NCBI GenBank assembly: GCA_944990035.1
Contig: CALYLX010000136.1
Coordinates: forward strand, 620,001 to 684,000
Reading direction: 5' to 3'
DNA: 64,000 nucleotides
Origin: Clitopilus passeckerianus
Lineage: Eukaryota > Basidiomycota > Agaricomycetes > Agaricales > Entolomataceae
The notes below the pieces were generated by a model. That model had not been told where the DNA came from, did not search any database, and worked only from the letters and a program-made list of their open reading frames with translations. Made by a program: the position numbers and the translations under genes. Below, in pieces: positions 1 through 12,770 of this stretch; within the stretch, counting starts at the first letter, position 1; each line of letters begins with the position of its first letter.

Positions 1-288
1 TGACGGAAGGAAATTTCATTTCAGTTTCGGAATGGCCATGTTAGTGGGCAGAATGCATACCAATTAGGGCCGAAGAATGGTCACCATTCCTCAGCCTCTC
101 AATATCTGCCTGCAGAGAGTTGGTCTGTCGAACACCAGACGTGTACAGGGAGTTCATTCTGACGACGTCGTCGTCCGCGACGGAGTTGCACACTGCGGCA
201 CTGCTTGAGGCACGTAGGCTACGATCATGAATACCATGTCATTTTCCCACGATAGTTACAGTATCCGTGCTAGCAGTGTACAAAGTGA
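1..288. other. Left-edge non-coding stretch
   Basis: No conserved reading frame was recognised on either strand. It lies downstream of the stop codon of the minus-strand RRP17 gene, so its right part is probably the 3' UTR of that gene. Confidence 0.4.
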
Positions 289-1181
289 CTACCTCTTTGT
301 CCTCAAGTTGCCTTTTGGTCTCCCAGCTTTGCCTCCAGCCCGCTCAGCCTTTTCTTTCTTCCGTGCAAACTGTTTCTTTTGCTCGGTTTTACGTTCAGCC
401 TTCGTCTGGTAGCGAACCTTCTTTTTTGATCTGGTTTCGCTAGCTGCCAGTGGGTTTGATGACATCTCCATCTTCCTTCGTTTTGCGAGCTTCGATGGCG
501 GTGGCAACTCGGATTGGTAGTCATTCGTCGGAGTCTCTGCATGGACTCCCGGGCCGTGGATAAATGTGTCTGGATCAAGGTCCTCCACAACTGTCACCGT
601 TGCGAGTGTCTCTTCCGTTTCATATTGCTCTTGTTTCTGCTTCCCTTTTTCTTCGGAGGATATGCCTGCCCACTCGTCGTCTTCAGCGATATCGACATTG
701 GCAGGTTGATCTATATGCGAAAAGGGGAAACGGATAAGTTGTCAGGAGACACGTATACGCTAGGAACCAAATGTTGACCAGACGCTACCTAAAAGGGCAT
801 GGTATGCTGATTCCACTTGTGCAGCATTTTCTATTGCACGTTCTCGAAGCTCGCGCCTTTGCTAAGGGAGGTCAAACCTGAGTTCATATGGCCATTCCGG
901 ATAGAGTTCGTACCTCACGTCTTGCTGCCTGCCTGTTGAGCTTTTCCCGCTCTTGAGCTTTTTTACGCGCTGCCTCTGCTTTGGCAACCTTTCGTTTGTG
1001 GAAACCCGTTAAAAACTCTCTTGGGTTCCAGGTCAGTCACGAGCCACTTAACAGAGGCACCATCTCACCTTCGGGCGCTCTCATCGAAGACGACCTCCTT
1101 GATTTGCTCCCGTTTCTTCCTCTTCTTTGCTGCAATCGCAGCATGGGAAGCAGTGAGGGCCGATAAGTTATTGGAGGACAT
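289..1181 (-). CDS. RRP17: rRNA-processing protein RRP17 / NOL12 family
   Basis: Four exons on the minus strand (1181-1069, 1019-914, 861-789, 710-289) give about 237 residues with consistent phases. Exon 2 carries the family signature EFLTGFHKRK followed by a lysine/arginine-rich helix (VAKAEAARKKAQEREK). The C-terminal tail is strongly basic (about residues 195-237), as expected for a nucleolar RNA-binding protein. Yeast Rrp17 is a 5'-3' exonuclease-like factor for pre-60S maturation, and human NOL12 is its counterpart; that function is family knowledge, not seen here. The start at 1181 (MSSNNLSAL) is the first in-frame ATG before the signature. The gene is divergent from the FAM72 gene, with roughly 150 bases between starts. 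Confidence 0.85.
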
Positions 1182-1329
1182 GCAAGGGTCAAATGCTGTG
1201 ATTATGTCAGAAACCTAGAACGATCGTCGGATATCTATCCAAATGGGGAATCACGATACGAGGGGAATATTAATACCATCCCGTTTCGCGCGACAAGCTC
1301 AAGACTGTCCCGTCTGTCCGTTCCCCCCA
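1182..1329. promoter_or_regulatory. Divergent promoter region RRP17 / FAM72
   Basis: About 148 bases separate the two divergent start codons, so both promoters must overlap here or extend into the 5' ends. An AT-rich patch near 1268-1275 is the only TATA-like feature. If FAM72 starts at the upstream ATG (1243), the gap shrinks to about 60 bases. Confidence 0.4.
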
Positions 1330-2656
1330 ATGCCTGCCTTGACCTACTCTGTTCAAAATGGCTCTCAGGGCATCTCATATAACAACTCTTCGGGAAACCC
1401 ATACCCACCTCCACCCTCACCCGTTCCTCACAAAGTCTGGATAATCGACTGCAAGTCATGCAACACGTTCTTGACAAACCGCGCCATGAAGGTGCGCCCA
1501 ACCCAAATACTGCCTTTTTCTGTAATTAATTGTCTGACCCTCTCTTAGGCGGTGCTACTGCTTCGTCCCAGCGTCTCCCTCTACTCCTCCGACGCTCTCC
1601 CAGTCAACTGCTCGGCATTTTCCCCGAACCCAGACACGCTACATTCTCAAACACATTGTCGACCATCCACTTCCATCCGACCTCCTCCTCGTGGTTGTGA
1701 ATGTCTGACCCAGACCCTTTGCTGCCACGGCTGTGGATCGACCATTGGCTACATGATTGTTATTCCCGTAAGTTCCTCCCCGATTCTCACTGATGATTCT
1801 GATTCTCATCCCCGTTCGTCGCGTCTAGTGTCTCCGCTGTACTTCCTCCATGACTGCGTCGAATCGAGCGACCAACGGCCATCGATTTGTCTTCCATTCC
1901 AGCGAAATTGTCGCGACAGAACGTCATTACGTTCAAGGAGAGCCTGGTGTGGTTCCTTATGAGCCGACGCTTGAGCCTCAACCGGCTCTGCATCAGCAAT
2001 CTGCCACTACGCCACATTCAGATGTTTACCCTGATCCTTTCTCTTCACAAGTCCGAGATCATACAACTGAATCAAGGTCGTCAACACCGGACTCCATATC
2101 GGGGGACGATTACCTGCCCACACCTCCTCTCGAGTTCGCTGACCCTATCCTCAGACACTACAACAGCAGACCGCTGATACAACCTCTCCACTTTTCTCGG
2201 GACTATCATTACCCTTCATCCAATCACCAGCTTTCACCCCGTGCTCTGGGTCCCTTCCCTGACCCTAATCTTCACCAGCCTCATGCCCGGTCTAATCCTC
2301 GTTCTCCATCCTTCCAAGCACCACATATGGATCATCTGATCGACCGGCCCATACTCCCGCCCTCGCTGTCCAGTAGGGTCCCTAGGGATTCGATATCTGC
2401 ACAATCTCACACGCAACAGAACACGAATTCTTACCCCATCAGTGGCTCGACTATTGGGGTAGAACAGAAGGAGAATCCCGGACAGCAACTTCGATTTCTG
2501 AAATCCGGTGATGTTCTCTTCTGGCACCATCTGGCCAAGTCGGGCGAAATTTCTGGAGTGCAGGACGACACTCGTGCTCGCGAGCCCATTGTACCCATCG
2601 CTAAAAAATTAAGCGAAAAATTCCTACCACCAGCGGGAAGAACTTTTGATCGGTAG
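1330..2656 (+). CDS. FAM72 family protein
   Basis: Three exons (1330-1491, 1549-1767, 1829-2656) give about 402 residues. The FAM72 core is unmistakable: WIIDCKSCNTFLTNRAMKAV, then CECLTQTLCCHGCGSTIGY, IPCLRCTSS and HRFVFHSSEI. Its paired cysteines look like structural zinc sites. FAM72 proteins are small in animals (about 150 residues). This one adds a long serine/proline-rich, probably disordered region (about residues 160-340) before a charged C-terminus ending in AGRTFDR. The molecular function of the family is not settled. The start could also be the in-frame ATG at 1243, 29 codons upstream; 1330 (MPALTYSVQ) was chosen because it leaves more room for a promoter. Confidence 0.85.
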
Positions 2657-4754
2657 GATGCGCGCGTGTGTGCTACGATTCCAGAGGTCAGGGTTACATT
2701 GACATTACCCACGAAAGGACTTTGCGTAACTTTCTTCCATACAATCATTCCATGATGCCCAGGTTTCTCTATGCTATTCGCTCGGTGAATTCCCCAGATA
2801 CTTGATACCCTATTATTACATCCGACTTTCTGTATTTCTTACTTGTTTTTGTAGTTTTTTTTTCCGGGAATTTTGGGGTTTTATTGGACATTTGTTGTAT
2901 GATTAGTTTGTATAACATGTTGCTATCATTATCAGGAATAATGAACGCATGTGTATGTTATAGTTATAAATGGTAATGAGGCCGTTATCGATGCGCGTCG
3001 GCTACCCTATAGGAGCAAATGAGTCGGAGGAATGGGATATTTGGGGTAAACCGCCATGGCGCAACATCTGGTTTGAGTTAGTCGATTTCCAAATGGAATC
3101 GATATCGAAGGCTAGGTTGACTCTGGCTGAGAGAATTAGACCCTTCAAATGACAGGAACCTTGTGCGCCCTGGCCGAGCCTTCCAAAGAATAGGTATCAG
3201 AAATTACGGGCCAACATGCATACGGATTGAATAGTTGATGATATCCTTGTGCTCACTCCGGGAGCCGACTGGGGTATCAATGCTCGGGAAAGAGGTACCC
3301 TCGGAGGAACCGGACCCATTTGCCGTGCTACGCTATCGAGCCTTAGACTCAGGAAAGGGCGAAGAAGTTCTGTATGGAATATCAACGAGCGATTGCGAAG
3401 AATCAACATGAGAATGAAATGATTGGATACCGAGTGTCTGTGAACCGTAACGGATCAGCTGCTATTCAACATATGACATCTATAGTGCTGATAGTTACTG
3501 TGTATGTTGAGAGAGAGCGTCGCAAATCGATGGAAAAGGAGATATGTGGAAGACGCCTTTTTTAGGTACTCGGTGTATTGGCTACACATGTGCTGGTGAA
3601 GCCTATGATGCGATGCGAAAGCACGTAAATTGAGAAAGCAGATACGAAATTGCGCGAAGACCCGGAAGCTTAAAAAGCTCTTTTCTCCCATCCTTTGCAG
3701 GGTGGCCTACGCGTACGGGGTTTTCCAACAACGAGTTGGACAGTGCCGGCGGTTTACTGAGGGTTTTGTGCATTTACGGGTTTCGCTACTGCGGCAGGGG
3801 AGAAGAGAAACTGGATCGCATGTTTAAGGATGTGTGGTTCACAGCGCAACGTCATTTGGTACAGATCAATGCTCAAAACAAACGAGTAGACTAGAACAAA
3901 CGGGGTAGGCACTATCTGAGGCCGAGGATATCATGATGGACGTCTTCGAAGGCAGCAAACGTCGGAATAAGTCCGTCGTCGGGTCTTTGCTGGCTATTGA
4001 ATCCGACTCGTCGCGCCGTTGTAAATATCTAGGTCATAGGTAGCAAAGGTAGCACCCACATCAGTCTCAATGAAATTTTCGAGTTGGAGGCATCAGTGAA
4101 ACTGAGGTTTCAAGTGGTAACCCGAACACTACCAAAAATTTGAAATTCAATTGAATGCACTTATGATCGCAAAGGCTTGTCATTTGTTGAGCTTTGTGGA
4201 TGCCAGCCCAAGATTGGCTAAAACCCTTGGTCAAAAATCTGTTGCATCAGATGCAGTGACGCAGAGCAGTGCAGCCAGTGCAGCCAGTATGGCAAAAGGC
4301 ACAGTTTGCGCGTTCGTCGGACTCACGGCAGTCGTTCAAAACTGGTGGTGTTGATTCATCTCCTTGATGTAGTAAAAAGCTTGTGTTGAGAGCCAGTTGA
4401 GCTAATAACTTGCTAGCACGATGCGTGTACGCTAGAAGGCGATGGTAATTTCCAGTGACGTCGAGCCTGGTGCAGTGGCCTTCGTGGTACGACAGCAATA
4501 AAATTTGGAAAGCTGGCCATAGCCCTTTTCTATAGTCTGAAACGTCAACAAGGGAGTCGGAAGGTAGGATAATAGACGCGCAAAGGGGGCTTGTTAGCTA
4601 AGCGATGCGCGTTGGGCCTTGAATTTTGTGACGGTCGCGTTGTGACTTTATCCGACGACGTTCTTGTCTTGTCTCTTCTTCCTCTAAACCCACCATCTTC
4701 CCGTCCTTCCTCCCGCAATTCCTGTTGGACTCAATCCAACAGTGAACGCAGGCA
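2657..4754. other. 2.1 kb intergenic stretch without a supportable gene
   Basis: The left part (about 2780-2960) is AT-rich with a T9 tract near 2856-2864 and looks like the 3' UTR/terminator of the FAM72 gene. The rest holds only short open frames on both strands (longest under 85 codons). None has a recognised motif, a plausible exon chain or a family match. No tRNA-like B box or cloverleaf was found. A small imperfect repeat (gcagtgcagccagtgcagcc) lies at about 4265-4284. The last 100-200 bases should contain the SET9 promoter. Confidence 0.5.
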
Positions 4755-7700
4755 ATGGCACGAACTCATGTCCTGCCAGCTGCATCGTCTTCGCGGTCCC
4801 GAGTGACATGGCGTCCAACCAAGATCATGAATTACAGGGACCTCTCCAAGGACGACGACTTTCTCAGCCATCTCTTGGTTGAAAAGGTTGGCACGGGCGC
4901 GGTGCCTCTGCTGGTGCATAAAATGGACCCCTCGAGAAGACTGCCCAAGGTCGACGCCCAGGACATCATGAGGATAGTCAGGCGCGTGAGTGCCATTCAT
5001 TAGCTCTGCGCTCTGCCGAAGAAGACAAGGACTCACGAACTAACGCGCGTCATCTTCTGATTTCTAGTTGACTTCGTCAAAATTGCCAATATCTCATGCT
5101 ACACGACAAGCTGTCGACGAACTCCTTCTGTGGGTTGACATTATTTCGCCACACAAACCCCAACTGAACGAGGTCGCCTTCAATCCACAGTCTGGCTCCT
5201 ATACGTTATTACATTAAGACATACACCCAGAAACAAATCAACGCATTCGCCACGTAAGTTGCTTCCTTCTGAGGACCCACATTCGCTAGCTCTGGCTGAC
5301 ATTCCCACAGGCACGCTCTTCGGTATCTGGAACTTTACAACCCTATTGGTTACATTGAGATCGCCCACACGTCACGATATTCTCATCAGACTGGCAAGTC
5401 AGAGTTATGCATCCTGGCAACGCGACCTGTGCCAGCAGGGACGGTTATTGCAGAACTTAAGGGTTCAATGGCTAACCTGACCGAAGAGGAGGATAGGGAA
5501 CTCAAGAGAACTGACCTCAGGAACTGCGATGTGAGGAGGGACTTCAGCGTCATACATTCGAAGCAGATGAAGAAGAATCATTTGTTCCTTGGTCCGGCCC
5601 GTTTTGTGAATGTGAGTGCTTGAAGCGTGTCACCTGCTGTTGGTAACTGAAATTTCTCCCTAGCACGATTGTGAAAACAACTGTGAACTGTTCCGCGAGG
5701 GCAGATACATCACGTTCAGGACCCTCCGATCCATCCAAATGGGAGAGGAGATCACTGCACATTATGGCGATGGCTACTGTAAGTTGTGCGGCTCTAAGTC
5801 GGTTGATTATGCATGTGACCTTGGTTGTTTCTATTTCTAGTTGGTCGGAAAAATCGACACTGTCTCTGCGAAACATGCGAGAAGCATGGTCGGGGAGGAT
5901 ATGCACCTGTAACAGGGGAAGAGGAGGAGGAACCTGAGGACTCTGATTCGGAGTCGGATGAAGATTCGGAAGACTCGTTGGCTGGACCAAATTCGGAAGA
6001 AACACCGGCACTCAACCTAAATGAGAGAAGAACTCGTCGAGGTGTCTACACTATCACATCCAAAAAAGAAGACAGCGACGAAAGTGACGAAGAAGAGGGT
6101 GATGACGTTGTTCCTCTTGCAGATGCGCCGGATATCCCGGCCGACATTGAACTCACCACCGAAGCTGGTACCCCCTCCTCCGAACTTACCTCACCTTCTC
6201 CCGCCGGTACTGGCCCACCTACGCCGAAGACGCCGTTCCGTTCAATCATTTCTACCAGATTGCAGAACATTCGGGATAAAAGTCGGTCAACAACCGGGCG
6301 AGAAACCCCCCAGAAACAATTGGCCACACCCCCTGCATCTGAAGAATCACAATCCCCGAAACGAGTCACTCGTTCTTCATCCTCATCAAAGGGCAAAGAA
6401 AAGGAATCTTCGTCAACGCCGTCCGCAAGGCCTCGAGGGAGACCTCCCAAGAACGCCAAAAGGGACGAAGTTCAAGTCAAGAGGGAGGAGGCTGAACCAC
6501 GCTTGTTACGTGCGCGACCATCTCCCGCTATCGTCGAATCGGCAAAGGATCCGCCCACCACACCAGATATCCCGAAGGGCCCTGACGGTAAACCATTGCC
6601 GCTGTGTGTCACTTGTCGCAGCATTTTGCCTGTGATCTCTGTGGATTCCCAAGTCGTCTGGGGTCTTGGCCTCGAGAATGCTTCGAAGAAGAAACGAACT
6701 AAGCTTGAATGTCCGAGGTAGGACCTATCATAGTGTCAGCTTACTCGTTGCTCACAACGTTCTCAGATGCCTTCGTCACGCGGCTATCTATGGTCAGTCA
6801 TGGCCAGGCCGTTCACCAGGTGCTGGTTCTTTGCCTACGCCCCGCGAAGACTCCCTCGTCGCTGAATCCTCCAAGCGCGTTACCAAACATTCTCTATCTG
6901 CTGTCGATCGCAAACTTGCCGCCGCAGCGAAGACAAGGAAACGTGAAGATTCACCAGAACCTCCTTCAAAAAGGAGGAAGCTTGAAGCTCCCTCTGTCAA
7001 GCTGAGCAAGATGGCATCAAAGAGCTTCTTGTCTAACAGGAAACGACACAGCCTCCCAGCACCCCCTCCCCCAGAAAAGCGCAAACGTGGGCGACCAAGG
7101 CTTAGCTCTCCAAGAGCACAAAAGAGCAAAATAGTGACTGTCACCGCTGCTGGTCAGCCCCGAGCACATAACGGTAGATTTGACCGTAAGTCTCGTGGTG
7201 GGAGGAGATCATCCATGTTGAACACTCCTTCCAAGAGTGCACCCGTGTCGCTTGTGAAGAGCAAGCCCAAAGACGAAAACATTAGGGATGATCGCCCTGC
7301 TGGTTGCCGGACATCTCCTAGGAGGAAACGAACCAGAGAGGATGAGCCTGACGACAACCACAGGCGAAAGTCCCCTAAGCGCGAGGTCGAGGATAATCAA
7401 GACGACGAGGAGGCATCCCCCAAGAAGGCGCTTCCTCGGCCGCTTTCCAGCTTTAGAGGAGGGAAGTTATTCTCGACACCAAACCCCCTCAGCTTTGCGC
7501 TTAAAGCCTGGGCGGGGCCGGTGATACTGGACGATCCTTCGCCTACCCATGATGACAACCCTGGCCAGAACGATGATAAAGTCGCCGCCCAACCACCGTC
7601 GATTCCTGCCACCATTACCACCAATGCAGTGGAGTCTACCCCAGCTCCAGCTGAACCTTCATCCATTAGTTCTCCCGCACGAGGCATCTTGACATACAAG

Positions 7701-8116
7701 CCCTCACCCACCAATTTCGCGCGCCGTCGATGGCTGCCACCACCCACTGTCGAAAAGGCCCCACCGGAACAAGATACAAAACAGACCCCTGAGCAGACGA
7801 GAACGCGACGAGTGTCTCTTGTCTATGCGACGGTCAGCTGCACACATATCTTGGATGACAAGGTGTGATTGACTCTCTTTCTAGTCCTGAATCTGTGAAC
7901 CATGTTGAACTCAACGAACCTCGTCACTAGGCTTCGATGTTGAACGTCGACCCGAACGCGTGCAACGGGGATCTCGTCCATGTGTATCCCCCACTGGTCA
8001 AGAAGGTTCCTGAGGTGTACACCACGAAAGCCTTCAAGGAGTCGACAAACGAAATCCTCCCAAAGCCGAACTTGGTGAACGCTGGGTGGGACGATGGTGA
8101 CCAGTCGGACTACTAA
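4755..8116 (+). CDS. SET9: Histone H4-K20 methyltransferase (KMT5/SUV4-20 type, SET9)
   Basis: Eight exons (4755-4985, 5068-5129, 5191-5253, 5311-5611, 5664-5778, 5841-6717, 6767-7862, 7931-8116) give about 976 residues. The SET domain spans roughly residues 136-262. It has SRYSHQTGKSELCILATR, the AdoMet/knot motif RFVNHDCENNC, GEEITAHYGDGYFG, and then the post-SET CLCETC zinc cluster. This is the KMT5B/C arrangement; S. pombe Set9 methylates H4K20 and supports Crb2 recruitment to DNA breaks. A later cysteine pair region (CVTCRSILP, ECPRCLRHAAIYG) is also conserved in fungal SET9. The tail is long, acidic then basic, with two AT-hook-like cores (RGRPPKN, KRGRPRL). An alternative start is the ATG at 4827 (MNYRDLSKDDDF), which resembles other SET9 N-termini. 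The last intron (7863-7930) is the least certain junction. Confidence 0.88.
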
Positions 8117-8376
8117 TTTATTAACTTTTCATATTCTTCCACATTCGACACTCAGCACGAACGGTCAACTACACTTTGCACGTTTCTGTACATTCTCTTT
8201 GTTTCTTGCTGTTTTCTCGATCTGGTTCAACCCTCACGCTGTGTCTATATTGTCTGCAATTCCCTCCTCGCTCTTCTTATTGCTAATTACAGAGTTGTGT
8301 AAATATCGTAGTAAAGGCAACAATAATCGGATAGCTTATCGCGCCTAAATGCAATTTTCGTCATCCTGTTGCTTGC

Positions 8377-10407
8377 TCACTGTCCAGGACCTTCGGATTT
8401 GAGAGACGAACGGCCGGCTCGCAGGATCTCGTCCGTGGAGAGGAGGTTAACGGCGATGACAGAGCTACAGAAATTCTATGAGGATATGCAAATATATGTA
8501 TTTTAAGGAAAACGCACCATGAGTGAAGCATCTGCCTCTTCACCCTGTAATTGTCCCAGATACCCTCAACAGTGGGATCAAAAGGTTCACCAGACTCCAA
8601 ATCCAGGCCGACAATGTTACCCTCAGCCTGTTGATCCTGCAAGGAAACAACTGCTTCCTGTACATCAAATCCACCGTTTGCAGCCAAGGTCTTCGGAATG
8701 ATCAACATGGCGTCAGCGAAAGCTTGCACACCCATCTTGACCCTGCCCTTTGCGCTCTTCTTCACGGGCCCGCTCAGGTGCGCCGAGCAAGCAACTTCAA
8801 ATGCACCTGCCCCGGGAATTAAGCAGTTATCTTCGATGGCGTTCTTGACGGCGCGAAGACCATCTCGGAGGGCATCTTGTATTTGTTGGATGGTGTGGGA
8901 ATTCGGACCCTTGATTAGAAGTGTGACAGATTTGGGCTGCTTGACTTCTTCAATGAATGTGAACTTTTCTTCGCCGAGGGTATGCTCGTAAACTAGCCCA
9001 GCCCAGCCAAGGATGTCAGGTGTGAGATCGTCAACGGAATTCTGAGCAATGCCTCCGCAGACCAATTGCATGCTGAGAGAAAAGTTAATAATGCCTAAGA
9101 ATATAACTTGACGATTTGGCATACCGCTCCATATTTCTCCTCTTTGCACGTCGGAGAGCAAGAATCCCATTCTTCGCGAGCAGATCCAGACTGAGAGGGT
9201 CGATACCCTTCTGATTGATAATGACAAAGGTTTTCTTCTTCTCTTTCGAATCCACGGCTTGGTCACAGACAGCGTTCTTAAACTCGACAATCTTCCTCAC
9301 TTTGGCATCGGTGTGCCTTCGTTCCGACTCGACGAGTTTTTCACGTTGCTCTGCTGTGGAGTAGAAGAATCCAGAGTTGACCTCGCTAAGTTTAACAATC
9401 AGTAATCGGAACTAGGCTGTCCAAAATATAATTTACTTACGTCTTTTCATACTCCAAGCTGACGTTCAATGTCAGTACATAGGCGTTTTCGAGTCGTTTG
9501 GGCATGTCAGGGTGTCTTCCCCCGTGATCGAGCACCAGACCTCGAACAAGTTGGGTTTCTGATGCAGTTCGGTGCTGCATTTTCATGATTTCAATCATGT
9601 GAAGATCTATCGGGTCTTGGAACTGCTCTCCTTCTGTGGGCAGAAAAGTATTGGGTTAAGAACAGAAAATGGATGCGAAGGCGACCCGAACCTTTCTTGG
9701 CCGGCCGAATTGCAGTAACAGCATCAACAACATCTGCTGCAAGTTTCTTTGCGAGCTGAGCGTTGAGTTTTGTCGACAGTGAAGTAAAGGCAACGTTGAT
9801 CAGAGTTGCTCGGTCGAGTGGGGTGGATTGCTTGAACGTATCAAGGAACTGCCGCAAAAAGATTCAAAATTTCTGTTGACGATTCAAAACATTATGGGGA
9901 ACGAACCTTCAAAGCCTCCTTCTTTGCCATATCGAAACCTTCTCCGATAACAGTCGGATGAACACCCTCAGAAATGTATCGATCTGCCTGCTTCAATAGC
10001 TCTCCCACCAATAGCACCACCGATGTTGTTCCATCCCCAACCTGATCATCCTGAGCCACTGCAGTTCGAGCAATCATGGCTGCTGTAGGGTTTTGGATCT
10101 GCATCTCTGATAGAAGAACTTTTCCGTCCTTCGTCATCTTGATCTGACCAGCACCGTCCACCAACATTTTCAAGGTTCCCCTTGGGCCTGATTAATATAA
10201 TTTAGAATCTTAGGTTCGAGAACGAGATCGTTTTCGTACCGAGATTGCCTTTCACCACATTGGCAAGACCCATTGCGCCGGTGGTGTTTACCTTGAAAAT
10301 TGGTCAGAAATACACTGAACATTGAGCTCAAACATATGTACCTGCAGAGCAGCTGCCCGTCGCACGCTCTCAGCTTTCGGATTAATGAGCTCTATGCTGG
10401 ACGACAT
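8377..10407 (-). CDS. CCT6: Chaperonin-containing TCP-1 subunit zeta (CCT6)
   Basis: Eight exons on the minus strand (10407-10342, 10291-10240, 10187-9907, 9848-9692, 9633-9441, 9385-9125, 9072-8518, 8464-8377) give 550 residues, the usual CCT6 length. Group II chaperonin landmarks are present: [14 protein letters not shown], the ATPase motif [13 protein letters not shown] (about residue 85), ISEGVHP and [12 protein letters not shown]. The zeta-specific stretches [19 protein letters not shown] and [19 protein letters not shown] are also there. The C-terminus has GAGAFEVA and VWDNY-like [18 protein letters not shown]6 is one of eight paralogues in the cytosolic ring that folds actin, tubulin and WD40 proteins. 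Its 3' end converges on SET9 with about 260 bases between stop codons. Confidence 0.95.
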
Positions 10408-10556
10408 GATGAAGGTTTTCGGAAACTTGGGGACGCGTATTGGAACGTGATCAGCTCATTTTGGGACGCGTCCTCCTTTGGTCGCCGCTTCAATCTAGTC
10501 GTCGTCCACAAAAAGTCCCAAATCTATTTAGATTACGATTACATGTTATGTATAGT

Positions 10557-12770
10557 TCAATTGGTATCTGGGTGTCCCCCTTTCCATTTCTTGTCCAAGT
10601 CTTGCAGGTGGTGCAACAGCTTCTTGCTTGGCTTTGATCCATACGCGGGCTGGCTCTTGTCCGCCATCATGTTAGATGTCGTTTCGTCTTGGAGTCGTTT
10701 CCCCCCAGGTCCATAAAGCTCCAGAAGTGCCATAGTCTCCGTACAGATTCTTTCAAACTCGGGATCGTCTATCCTCAGTGCCTGGAGTACATGTTTCTTC
10801 GGAACCGTCATTAGCGTATTTGGAAGGTTTCCATTTTGAAGGGACTTCACCTTTTCAATTGGAAGGGAGACAGATGGGAGTTTTGTGCCAACGATATTAT
10901 CCCAGCACTTCTTCACAAATTTGAATTGTACCAGCGTATCGCACACACGGTGGGGAAGTCTCTGAGCTTTGGCCTGGAAGAAATCGTGCCAATCCGGAAA
11001 CTCGCTGATGTAGCATTCGATTTCCCCAACCATATGGTCCGACGCCAGCTCGCCTTCTGATTTCTCCTCGTCATCACTAGGGTAGCCCGAACTTGGGGCA
11101 GAGTATGGGCTACTGGTTGTGCCAAGCTGGTCTTTGGAGTTGGGCTGTGAGAACGCACCAGGCGGAGTCCCAAGAATGGCAGAGAGCTCAGACTTTGGCG
11201 GTCCTGCATATTCAGGACCCCGTCTACGTTCCTCTCTGAGTGGATTCCGTCGAGGTGGTGACGTCTCTTGAGAAGAAGAATCAGCTTCAGGGGAGCTTGT
11301 CCCAGGAAGATATGGGGCAACTGGAGCTGTCCCCGGAACAGGAAGCTACGAGTTACAAGTCAGCACTTCATTTTCAACCAAGGGAGTTATCAATTACCGC
11401 CTCAACAAGACAACTCAAGATTCTCTTGGGCTCTATCAGGAGGTTCATTGGCATGTACTCGTCTTCATTATCGGCAGTAACGCGTAGAAAAATCTGTCGG
11501 TATGACCCTCGAAAGGTGTACATTCTTGCTGGACCTATAGGAAGACTATTAATTGGCAGTAACTTACAAGGGTAATGTTTGAAGTCACCGTCAATACGCG
11601 AAGGGCCGTTTTGAAGTTGTTCGCTCTGGTCGTGTTTCAACGGATGACGCTTCTAGGAAACTTGATAAATACATACCAATAACCTCGCATCCGCCCAATA
11701 CCCATCCGAGCCCTCTATTGGTCGCAAAGGTACCCTAACCTCTGTGAGTTGCTTGTCTGCCTTCCCGAATCTGCCATCCTCTATGAGAAGAGTGACCATT
11801 CGAGTTGTATGCCTAGTGCCCGACTGAGCACTGCTCTGAGCCGATCCTGGAGAGGAGTTTGAGATGTGAGGTAGTAAAATGTATTCAGCGACGTACTATG
11901 TGGCTTCTCGCTTCTCAACGACTGGCTCTGGTTTATACTTGGCTTTGTTGGAGCTCGACTGCTCTGATCTCTGAAACTGTCTCGTTTCCGGGAAGATTGA
12001 ACTTCCCGGTCCTTATCATAGTCCCTCCGATAATAATTGCCGGGATTCTTGCACAGAGGCGGCGACCGGGCAGGAGATGGCTCGGGACTAGACTGGGGCG
12101 CTGGGGTGGCCACCGAGGATGAAGCGTAATTATCGTACTGATGATGGGCATTAAGCATCCCATCTCTAACGATTTCGCGTTCTTTCCCTTTCTGTAGAAC
12201 GGGTGGCAGAAGAGATGGCTGCAAAGCTGGTGGTAAAGTTGATGTAAAATGAGGAGAGACGCTACTGCTACCAGCCGTAGTACTTGAAGGATAATATGAC
12301 GAGGATAGAGTGGGCGTCGAAGATACAGAAGCGTAGAAAGCTGATTGATGATAGGACGGTGCAGACGGATGCACCGTTGTGGGATTATAACCAGACACGG
12401 TTTTGGTACCCTTCCCGACTTTGGATTCTTTGGCAAGGCGGAAGCGTGAGGCCTGGCCACCATAATCATTGGTACGTCTCTTTTTAGTCAACTTCGTTTT
12501 GGTAGAGGCGTAGGTGGGTGCGGATTGATCACCATTGTCAATACGCATGAAAATGTTCTTCCTGGGTCTGCCGACACGTTTAGGGAGGTCCGCCTGGTAC
12601 GTATCAATTGGTACAGCAGAACTTCCGAGAACAGATTGGCCAAAGGCCAGCGGTTGTCGGAGAAATGATCTATCTGGTGGCGGTGGTGTATCGTCATCTT
12701 CAATGGGTACGGCTTTCAAATTGGCATCGTCGTCGGAGGGAGGTGAGAACGAGCGCTTAGGCGGCTTCAT
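10557..12770 (-). CDS. Unknown protein with AT-hook and a conserved-looking central domain
   Basis: Five exons on the minus strand (12770-11897, 11846-11677, 11625-11568, 11534-11398, 11345-10557) give about 675 residues. I do not recognise the family. The N-terminus has an AT-hook core (KRVGRPRKN, about residues 65-75) followed by a serine/proline/tyrosine-rich disordered region to about residue 290. A compact segment follows (MVTLLIEDGRFGKADKQL, EVRVPLRP, YWADARLL, SRIDG, YTFRGSYRQIFLRVTADN, about residues 300-415). It alternates hydrophobic strands and looks folded. After a second disordered linker the C-terminal third (ECYISEFPDWHDFFQAKAQ) is helical. The AT-hook suggests chromatin association; nothing shows an enzymatic role. 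MILSLRN... at 12806 is an alternative start. Confidence 0.6.

Noticed and set aside
2655..2690. A 32-base intron that would extend the FAM72 gene past its stop
   Set aside because: Too short for a basidiomycete intron, and AGRTFDR already looks like a natural C-terminus.
5068..5217. Reading SET9 exon 2 straight through to TAA at 5215-5217
   Set aside because: Splicing GTGGGT at 5130 to 5190 gives the conserved LAPIRYYIKTYTQKQINAF segment.
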